DNA of 64,000 nt from Lojkania enalia (taxonomy: Eukaryota; Ascomycota; Dothideomycetes; Pleosporales), in the NCBI GenBank assembly GCA_010094045.1, contig ML986608.1, positions 1-64,000 of the forward strand. Reading direction: 5' to 3'. Positions within the stretch are counted from its first letter, which is position 1; every line of letters begins with the position of its first letter. Shown piece by piece: positions 55,147 through 64,000 of this stretch. The position numbers and the translations under genes were made by a program. A model generated the notes under the pieces. That model was not told the origin of the DNA. It worked only from the letters and a program-made list of their open reading frames with translations, and made no database searches.

Positions 55147-56533
55147 GGTGTGCGTGGGCGAGGTGCAGAGACGAAGTTGGCGGCAGGGCCCATGTCGGAG
55201 CGGTCCTGGGATATATAGAGTGGCGTGAGAGGACGGCTTGGAGGCTACCTAGGTACCTAGGGAGGAGGGAACAGCGGACTGGGCACAAGGCAATCAATTC
55301 GGCCGGGCCTGCTTGGAGAGGTTGTGCGCCGGTGAGCATCGAAGGTTGTTCAGAGCTCGAGGTTTGGGGTCGGCCTTTCCTCTTTCGGCGAGCGGTGAAG
55401 GCTATCACGTGATGCAACACGTAGCGAATGACAGCGGGGGTGATGATGCATGGATGAAGCTGGATACTGGCACACCTCCAGTGCTCACCCTTCACCGCCG
55501 GCCTTACATCGTGGAGGCACACGGGAGCTTATGGGCGTGTATGTACTAGGCAGCAATCGAAGGCACGGAGTACTATTCCGAAGCTGCCGTGATCCGACAA
55601 CCTTGAAAGTTTCCTGTTTCCTCACCGGAGATATCTACAGTGGCACATATCTAGGTGTTTGGCGCGTCGTCGTGGCATGGTTCCAAACGCTCCGAGCGGG
55701 TCGGACCCTGACGGCTCCCCCCTCTAGCGCATTTCTCCATTTTGCACCGGGCGCCTCTGAGGCTGCAAGATAGTGATGGGAATGTCCAGCGACACGGCAC
55801 TGGCAGCGCCGGCACCAACACCAGCAACAGCGCGTGCTGGCTGGCAGATGTATATATTCCGATTGCCGCCCTGCAGCAGCGCGTGAGCAGGTGGATGCCG
55901 TGCATGCAAGCCAATCTACGCTTGGTATGCCTTGTTCGGCCCTGGCGGCTGATCCGGACTTCAGGGGAAGACAGACAGCGTGTGAAACTGCGAACTGCTC
56001 CTCGGTCGACGATAATAAGATGAATATGTCTTGCCCGGCGAAAGCAATGCGCGCATTATGCTGAGGAGCGAGCAATTTGTCACGTACTGCTGTTTCCGCC
56101 TCTCCTTGTTATTACAAGCCGTGTCTTAATTGCTCTCTGCTTAGACGGCTTTCGTGCCATCCTGAGATCTGCGCCAAGAATCCTTGCCGTCCTCCCCAAA
56201 ACTTTCAGGGCTACAACATCACCACTTCTCACTCTGCAGTGGTCGGGCCTCCTTTTCGACAGCTGGCCATCGCTGAACACATTTGCTCCCGCTCAGAATA
56301 GCCCGTTGAGACATGCGTTCTCCAGTGCTGGATCGCCCTTTTGCCTAAGACACCCCTCCGTACCTCGACTAGCCCCGGCGTTCCTCCAGCCCCCGACCGT
56401 ATTTTACTTGCACAGCACCGCAACACCACCGGTGACCTTCCTAGCGAGCGATCTCTTACCGAATGCTTTCTTGAGCGGCGCTGGCTACCATCTTCTAAGA
56501 CCGTATTGAGGCACACCCGCGGCTGTCGCAACA
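55147..56533. promoter_or_regulatory. Divergent promoter region, Raptor/Tea1
   Basis: About 1.39 kb between two start codons read outwards. A CACGTGAT motif (an E-box of the bHLH type, as bound by Cbf1-like factors) lies at 55405-55412. Frames across the region (for example 55635-56075 on the minus strand) look like chance. The sequence is GC-rich near the Raptor side. Confidence 0.45.
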
Positions 56534-59500
56534 ATGTCGTTCCTTTTTGGGAAGAAGAACAAGCAGCAGAACAGCGCGCTTCCGCCTGCCACGAGGAATA
56601 TCAGTTCGTCTCACGGGCAGGGATCGCAGATACCGACTGTCAATGGCAGCGGCAGTCTGGATGTGGAAAAGAACCGTAGCGGCCCTCAGGCGCAATCCGC
56701 TACCCCAGGTGTAAGCGTGAACAACTCCCTCAGCTCCCTGCAGAATCCTACGAATACCTCGAGCCCCGAGCCCAAGGCACTACGAGACAGGTCGGACTCA
56801 GACTTCCAGGTAAGTGCGATGAAAGCACTATTCGGCCATAGTTGAGCACGGCATTGCCGCACAAGCACATGAAACTGACGATTGAGAACGCCGCGCAGAA
56901 TCAACGAAACGCTCGAAACCCGCAAGACTCACCATATCCATGGTCTTCTCGACGTCTAAACTTCACCACGACTGCGAGCCCCTTCCCACGGTATGGCGCC
57001 GCAATCAATTCCATAGCCTCGAAGGATGGTGTCCTCTACATCATGGGTGGGCTAGTTGGGGGGGCCACGGTCAAAGGTGACCTATGGCTTACAGAAATGG
57101 GCAATGGAAGCATGGCTTGCTATCCCATCTCCACAACCGGAGACGGACCTGGGCCCAGGGTTGGCCATGCAAGCTTGTTGGTTGGCAATGCATTTATTGT
57201 GTTCGGCGGAGACACAAAGTTGGACGAGAATGACGACTTAGACGACACCCTCTATCTTTTAAATACTTGTAAGTTGGTTGGCTCCTAACGCGAACGCTGG
57301 TACTAATTTCTGCAGCCACAAAACACTGGTCTAGAGCTCTGCCACAAGGCCCACGGCCGACCGGTCGTTACGGGCATACGTTGAACATTCTGGGTTCAAA
57401 AATTTATATCTTTGGAGGACAGGTTGAGGGTTTCTTCTTCAATGATCTGGTGGCCTTCGATTTGAATTCACTGCAATCTTCAACGAGTCGCTGGGAAGTA
57501 CTGCTTCCAAATACAAAGGATGGGAACCTCTCATCCCCACAAGGCAGCTCACCGCCAGCACGAACAAATCATTCGGTTGTCACTTGGAATGACAAGCTCT
57601 ACTTGTAAGACAAGCTTTGACCGACTTCGGTAGATGATTTATTAATATCTTGTAGATTCGGCGGTACAGATGGTGTTACATGGTTCAACGATGTCTGGAC
57701 ATATGAGCCCCGTACAAATGCCTGGACTGAGCTCGATTGCATTGGCTACATCCCTGTTGCCCGTGAAGGCCATTCTGCTGCTCTAGTCAACGATACCATG
57801 TATATCTTCGGCGGACGCACTCAAGAAGGCACTGATCTCGGGGATCTGGCAGCATTCCGAATATCATCACGGAGGTGGTACATGTTTCAGAACATGGGTC
57901 ATTCTCCCTCCGCTCGCTCGGGACATAGTATGACTGCTTTTGGGAAACACATCATTGTTTTGGGTGGTGAGCCAAGCTCGTCCGTGAGCGAACGCAATGA
58001 GCTTAGTCTGGCATACGTTCTTGACACGTCAAAGATAAGATATCCGCCAAACGAGACTACCCCTCCTCAATCGCAGATTAACGCTCCTCGAAAGATGAGC
58101 GGGGGTGATAGAAGCAATATTCCCCAAACAAAAGCTGGATCGCCGCCAGCACGGGAGAACCCAATGAATCAAGCACAGCAGTCAAGAGCTGGTGACCCTT
58201 TAGTGAATGGAGGCGGGGCTCCAGGGTCCCGGCTGCCACGGGCCTCTCCTGGACAGGCACCGTCAGGCCCTCCACCGCTCCAGCAAGCCCCCCAACCACG
58301 AGCCAATGCACCTGCGACCGGTTCGAGGAGTAAAACGCCGACCAAAGGCGACCGGAATTATGGACCGCCGGTTGATACTAGAGCTGCTTCATTTGATCGG
58401 GAGAACATTTCGCCCACAACGAGAGAGAGTCCCTCCACGAAGGAAGCCTCTATTCAGCCTGTGAATGAGAGGACGGCTACTAATTCTCGGAAAACTTCTG
58501 ACCCAATGAACCAGCAACAGAGGGAGGGCAAAGAATCTATGGAAGGTTCACGATCGGGAAGTATCGTCTCGCGAAACACTTCGAGATCCCATAGGCAGCA
58601 GCATTCATTGGAGAGTGTTGAACCCGGGACACCGAGACGATCCATTGAAACTCAACAACGGGCCTTAAGCCGGGAGGCCGAGCAACGACCTATCGATAGC
58701 GGCGTTGGCGCTTCACCTGCACTGAGTCAACAAAATGATGAGCTGTTACGGGAGCTCGAGGCTGCAAAAAGCCGAAATGCGTGGTATGCATCAGAATTGG
58801 CCCTAGCCCGCAAAGCTGGCTACAATCCTGGCGCATCAACCAGTCCAATTCTCGATGAACGGGCTGCGGATGTGTTTGGTGACGATGACCGGCCCTTGCT
58901 CGAGGCCTTACTCAAAATGAAAAGTGAGCTAGAGCGGGTTCAGACATCAATCAAAACCCAAGGTGACGATGCTGCCAAGAGGATCGCTGAGGTCGAGAGA
59001 CAACGAGATGCTGCTATCGGTGAAGCAATTTATGCCAAGGCGAAGCTAGTAGCCCATGGCGGTGGAAGCCAAAGTGGAACTCCTCAGCCAGATGGAGCAC
59101 GGAGCACGGCGACCCCTGATATCGACCGAGTGCATGAAATCAATCGCCGTCTAGCTGCCTCTTTAGCTGCTCAATCTGAGCTCGCTGCGAAATTGGACAA
59201 ACTCTTGCATGAAGTGGAGGGTGAACGCAAGGCTAGACGACTTGCAGAAGATACAGCAGAAGCTGCGCAAAGGCGTGTGCAAGAGCTGGACTCTTTCCGA
59301 CAAAAAAACGCTGCCGAATTCGAAAGCCTGCGTGCTGAGCTACACGAGGCGCAACGTGTAGCGAGAGAGGCATCAACAATAGCGACGAACGCAGAGGCAT
59401 CGTCCCGGCTCCTTTCCGTAGACAAGAACGAATTGAGCGCGAAATGCACTAGAATGGCGGAAGAGTCAAAGAACCACGCAGCTATTCTTCAGACTCTCCG

Positions 59501-61211
59501 TGATGCAGTAACTGCATCCTCAGACAAATCGCTTCTGCTTGAGAAGAAGCTCGAAGAAGAACGATACCAAAGCGAAACCTTACAGCAAAAACTTGTACAA
59601 CTACGCGCCGAGCATGAAGAGCGAACAGCAGAACTTGAAAATGCATCGCGGAAGCTTCGAGACTCTGAGGAGCTCGCTGAGAAGTACGCCGAAGAGGCCC
59701 GGCTTCATCGAGAAGCTGTGATGTCAGGACTCGGGAAAATGGCGGATCGTAATATTGACGAGCACCAACCGATGGACGAGCGCGTCGCCATACTTCAGCA
59801 GCAAGTGGAGGCCGCAAACGTAATGGTTCGTAAAAACCAGTCTGCGGCTGACCATTCAGCAGAGAAGCTTAGACGTGCTGAGGAGAGAATTGCTGGGCTT
59901 GAAGCTTATCAAGAGCAGTCTAGTAGAGAAGGCCTCAATATTCGAAAACAGTTACAGCAGGCAATGCGAGACATGCAAACTTCAGAAGCTGAAAAAGCCG
60001 AGCTTTACCAGCAACACGAACGATTACGGCTCGAGAGTAATGCTTTTGAGGTGCAGCTGAAGACTCTCAAAAATCTCCTTGAAGAAAGAGGTGTCAATCC
60101 TGTGGATGCCCGGCGCTCAAGAGTCATCGACAGCCCCGGTTCAAGGTTTGGCACTCCAGAAATGAATCGTGTTCGCGAGCTGGAGCACCAAATCGACTCG
60201 ATGAATAAGGCACATGAGGAATTACGTACTGTTTTTGAGCAACGAGAACACGATGTTAGCAAAGAATGGGAGGAGAAGTTGCAAGCGTTGCACAACGATC
60301 ACCAAGCTGCTGTCAAATACCTTCGAGGTACAGAAAAAATGCTTACCAAACTCAACCAAGAGCTCGATCGTTACAAGAAAACCAACATAAAACTAGAGGA
60401 GGAAATAAATCAAGCGAGGCAAGCCTCCAAAGGTCCTACAAAGGAGCAATCAGAAGAGTGGGAAGCAGAACGGCAAGCGCTGCACGCGGAACTAGTCAAT
60501 GCCCAGACGAATATGAAGACTAGCATTGCAAAGCTTGAGGCTCAACTCACAGCTTTACAGCAAGATCTAGCAACTGCACACAAGGAAGCCGAAATCGCCA
60601 CAAAAAATGCTAAAGACGCAGAATCCGCGGTAGATCAATCACGCGCCGATCTCGAAGCCCTCCGTCGCCAGAATGCGCTAACCGAGGAACGGGCGCGCGA
60701 GGCAGAGAGTCGCGTGCAGATGTTTCTTGATCAGTTTGAAACGTCAGTAGATAATTACCGCCGTCAGTCTCAGATACCCGCTACTGGTATGAATGGGGAG
60801 CATCACGGACACCGTCCACACGATAGTATAGCCTCTGGTGATTCCATATATACCGACAATGACGGATCAAGCACTCCTGATGCGGGCAACGGCCCCAACT
60901 CTGCAGCTACGCGAAATTCTATGGCTCTTGATAACCTCGCCTCCGAGCTCGACGCTTTGCGAAGCCACTGGGAAACAACGAACAAAGCATACCGTCTTAG
61001 CGACCGATTTGATTTTGAACGAACTCCCACTAGTGAGAAAAGCGAATTGAGCGAGTCTCTTGCTCAGTGGCGAAAGCGCATGGATCTAGAGGATGATGAC
61101 AATGGGAAAGATGACGATAATAAACAGCAGAAAGTAGGTCAAAGTCAGCCTACTACTACCTCATCCCAACCAGTTGCACCTCCAGGCCCTGGTGGTTCTG
61201 CTATGATCTGA
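56534..61211 (+). CDS. teaA: Kelch-repeat cell-end marker, Tea1/TeaA type
   Basis: Four exons: 56534-56809, 56899-57268, 57316-57604 and 57656-61211; introns of 89, 47 and 51 nt; 1496 residues. The start M-S-F-L-F-G-K-K-N-K fits the family. Six or so kelch blades run from about residue 115 to 410 (L-Y-I-M-G-G-L, F-I-V-F-G-G-D, I-Y-I-F-G-G-Q, Y-L|F-G-G-T-D-G, M-Y-I-F-G-G-R, I-I-V-L-G-G-E); introns 2 and 3 fall inside blades. A Ser/Pro/Arg-rich linker follows, then a coiled coil from about 700 to 1350 with heptad Glu/Leu/Lys patterns. The very C-terminus is acidic then Pro/Gly-rich. Tea1/TeaA rides microtubule plus ends to the tip and marks the site of polar growth, with TeaR/Mod5 at the membrane. 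Confidence 0.93.
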
Positions 61212-62100
61212 GTCGCTTCGACTCTGGGTCTAGCTGTGTTGAGTTTCAAGTCACGCGTTTTATTTGGAATTTGGGTACCGAAAAAGAGATACCGATATTC
61301 CTGGCTTGAAGGTTTCAACATCCTTTCGCCTTGCGAAACCTCCATAACCTACTTTATATTTCTCACAAGTTAGGCTATTTTCTCACTGCTTTCTCATGTC
61401 TCATTGGCGCTGGATGGCCTCCTTGGACCAGGGCTCTTTATCGGGCCAGCCCTGCAGATGGCGTTTTGATTATTCGTATTATACCAGTTGTCACTTTATA
61501 CTTTTAGCCACCTTAATTCCGTCTCTCGTTGATACTACACATTACCCTTCGTTGTTCTTTCCAATTTATATCTTTGGTTAGGCGTTCTGTGGGCCTATGT
61601 ACTATGCAGGAACTGGGGTGGGAATTGTTTTGTGTCTAATGCCGTCCATGCAGACACAGCAGGATTGAAGGATATGCCATGTTATGAAATACTTATTCGA
61701 TGCAGTACTCGCGCTGATGCATGCAGTGGTTTGTTCCTCGCGATGTTGATGTAATTGACGTTAGGTATTATGTAAGGATCATTATCAGTTCCACCTCTCT
61801 AAGCTCTAGAAGACTATAGCTTCTATTTTAACACGCCTGAATAGATTCGCCCCACTCTTTCAAAAGGCACCACACAAGTTATCGGCAAGATATTGTTCTA
61901 GTCAATAGCTTGACCAAGGCCCGGCCCCTGCCAGCGCCGTCCCCGTTACCCGAACTCCAGGCAGCATACTCAGATTTGCGCGTCCTCGCCACGAAAACAC
62001 CTAACGTCGAGACCAAATGAATCTCACAGTACACCATGCTAGCGGAAGACTCATAGCTTTATGGCGTCACTTGCCTTGCCTTTTTGCTTTCTTTATTTAA
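61212..62100. other. Intergenic region between teaA and the ankyrin-repeat gene
   Basis: About 890 bases holding the teaA 3' end and the upstream region of the ankyrin gene. T/C-rich near 61370-61560. No gene or RNA is supported. Confidence 0.6.
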
Positions 62101-64000
62101 ATGCGCCGTATTCTTCATTTCGTTTCCAGCCGTCCCCTCATCTCGAATTTAGTGTCAAAAGCTTCTAGTTCAGAAAAACAAATATCTCATCATCTTTGCC
62201 CAGCCACTTCATCGACCCTTTTCTTCCCCTCAAATTATTCTTCTCCTATCCTATTACCCGTGAAGCACGCGGATTACATCCCCTACGTTAAAGCCAACCC
62301 AGACAAGCCCCTCTCTGAGCTACTTGAGCCTTTCAAACAATATGACACAAAGCTAAGAGAGCTGTTTGCTCGGGAACCGAACCATCCTTCTCTTGCCGAC
62401 CAATATGTCAATATTGTCCCTGTCTTCAACGAACACAAAAAGGATGTCACAATTCGGGCCCGTGACCTAGAGGCTGAATCGCCCGAGGAGTGCGAGAGAT
62501 ATATAATGCCACTCGATGTAAATGATCGACGCCCCAATGATTCCTGTACACAAAAGACCTCCTTTTAAATGCTGAATGGAACAAGCCTGAAGATCGCAAA
62601 GCCAACCTTCACCGTCATCCCACCTTCTTTGGCTATGCTGAGGATATCATTCATGATTGTTGTGGTTTCTGTCCCAACCCAACAACACCAGAGGAGCATG
62701 ATTTAGCAGAAGAAGACGCCAAGATTTACGTCTCTGGGGAAATCAGTTTCATCAAAGATGATCCAGGAAGGCAGGCCATTGGGTCTTTTAATCCGATTAC
62801 CAGTGATGGCTGGACGGAGATGGCCTATGTTGGGAACACAGCTCAGCTTTGTCAGGCCATCATAGACAGCAATCTCGAGCATGTCCAAGATTGGATATCG
62901 CAAGAAGGGTCCGATCCTAACAGTCGTGATTACGCTGGTCGAACTCCCCTCCGTCTTGCCGTCATGGTTTCATCCCCGGAGATTGTGCAAACATTTATCG
63001 ATCATGGCGCCCGTCTAGTCGCGCGTCTTGCAGACGGTAGAACCGCTCTCCATCTTGCTGCAGCCAGAGGGAACGTGGAAATTGTAAAGATGATTATGCA
63101 GAAGTCCAAAGCAAATGAAGAGGAAGAGGAACACAAGGAAGAGCTTCGAAAGAAAGCTCGAATGATCGCTCGACAACGAAAGAGGGCTACGATAAATATC
63201 GATAAGCAGGACAAGACCGCCGATGATGACGGTAGCGACTTCGAAGTGATCGATCATAGGGAGTCAGATAGTGACATGCGCTCCACAACTACTGGATCAT
63301 ATATCAAAGTGAATGAAGAAGAAAAGAAGGCCGATGATCTGATGCCCGAAGATAAAGATGGGCCTGACTTCTACGACGTTAATGTCCTTGCATGGGATAC
63401 GCAATGCTCGCCGCTCCACTTGGCAATATTAAATGGCCACGTTGATGTTGTCAAAGAGCTCGTGCAAAATTGTGGTGCTAATGTCCTCTTGCCAATTAAG
63501 TTATTGAACAGCTGGAATAAGTTCCCTCGTGGCGCCATTTTAACTCTCGTCCTTTCCCTCCGATTACCGCTAGAGAAGGCCAAGCTCATGACTCGGACAT
63601 TGCTGGACATTGGTGCTTCGAGTACCCAAGCAGATACATGCCAGGTAACAGCTCTGCATTATATTTCTGTTGAACAACCTGAACTTGTAGAAACTCTGCT
63701 TCGATTCAATGAGCCGATAGCAAAGAGAGCAATGAATCACCTCTCAGTCTGCGGGTCTTCATGGAACCCATCTGCCCAGAGTCCGCTGATGTCCGCAACC
63801 GCTAAGGGCAATGTGCTTGCCGCATTAAAACTATTAGATGCTGGTGCAGAGCCAAGCATTGAATTTAAAGACTGGATGAAGTCTGTGGAGAAGCAATTTA
63901 CTGATGTTGCAATGCGCGATTCAACGCGAAACCGCAACGACTTCCTCAAGGATATCGAGCAACCTATTGTTCTTGCAGTACAAAATGAATTACCAGATCT
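62101..64000 (+). pseudogene. Ankyrin-repeat gene with internal deletion and frameshift, cut by the window end
   Basis: An N-terminal part in one frame (ATG at 62101, to about 62541) reads H-A-D-Y-I-P-Y-V-K-A-N-P-D-K-P-L-S-E-L-L and ends P-L-D-V-N-D-R-R-P-N-D-S. At 62541-62544 the sense switches by two bases to another frame: L-Y-T-K-D-L-L-L-N-A-E-W-N-K-P-E-D, then H-D-C-C-G-F-C-P, then ankyrin repeats (G-R-T-P-L-R-L-A-V, G-R-T-A-L-H-L-A-A-A-R-G-N-V-E-I-V-K, S-P-L-H-L-A-I-L-N-G-H-V-D-V-V) to the window end with no stop. From memory of this fungal ankyrin family, a block of over 200 residues normally stands between the two parts; it is missing here. The N-terminal frame stops at 62566-62568. 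Either a deletion allele, a partial copy, or an assembly collapse explains this. The right half may continue past 64000. Confidence 0.6.

Overview
The window is nuclear DNA of a filamentous ascomycete (Pezizomycotina). Evidence: protein-coding genes interrupted by short introns, mostly 47-93 nt, with GT-AG ends and CTAAC/CTGAC branch sites; and gene families typical of moulds (TeaA/KelA cell-end marker, ASH1 histone methyltransferase, PPZ phosphatase with a long Ser-rich N-terminus, Kog1/Raptor). A leotiomycete-like origin is possible but not provable from the sequence alone. No tRNA, rRNA, CRISPR array or intact transposon was seen. One assembly gap (80 N) lies at 48082-48161.

Layout. 0-3 kb is gene-poor; its notable item is a 25-residue peptide gene (1223-1300) made of two near-identical 11-mers, each ending in a CaaX box, a candidate prenylated pheromone-type precursor. 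2.7-10 kb: SelK-like membrane protein (-), SPOUT RNA methyltransferase (+), Ser/Thr-rich surface protein (+), MLRQ/NDUFA4-like mitochondrial protein (-), Erf2 palmitoyltransferase (+). 10.7-13.6 kb: ASH1-type SET methyltransferase. 15-20 kb: F-box-like protein (-), Mediator Med8 (+), NTM1 N-terminal methyltransferase (-). 20.4-26.4 kb: aldehyde dehydrogenase (+) and PPZ phosphatase (+). 29-33 kb: alpha carbonic anhydrase (+) and a quinone-oxidoreductase-like MDR enzyme (+). 33.5-36.8 kb: Spt5 (+). 39-46 kb: F-box protein (-), phosphopantetheine adenylyltransferase (-), WDR68/DCAF7-type WD protein (+). 48-61 kb: basic hypothetical protein (-), Kog1/Raptor (-), Tea1/TeaA (+). 62 kb-end: ankyrin-repeat gene with an internal deletion and frameshift, running off the window.

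This is a housekeeping block rather than a biosynthetic cluster. Many neighbours are divergent pairs sharing short promoters: SelK-like/SPOUT, MLRQ-like/Erf2, NTM1/ALDH, PPAT/WDR68 and Raptor/Tea1. Themes recur (transcription and chromatin: ASH1, Med8, Spt5; growth and polarity signalling: Erf2, PPZ, Raptor, Tea1), but nothing shows that the genes act as one unit. Gene models below were spliced by eye, with reading frame checked across each junction.
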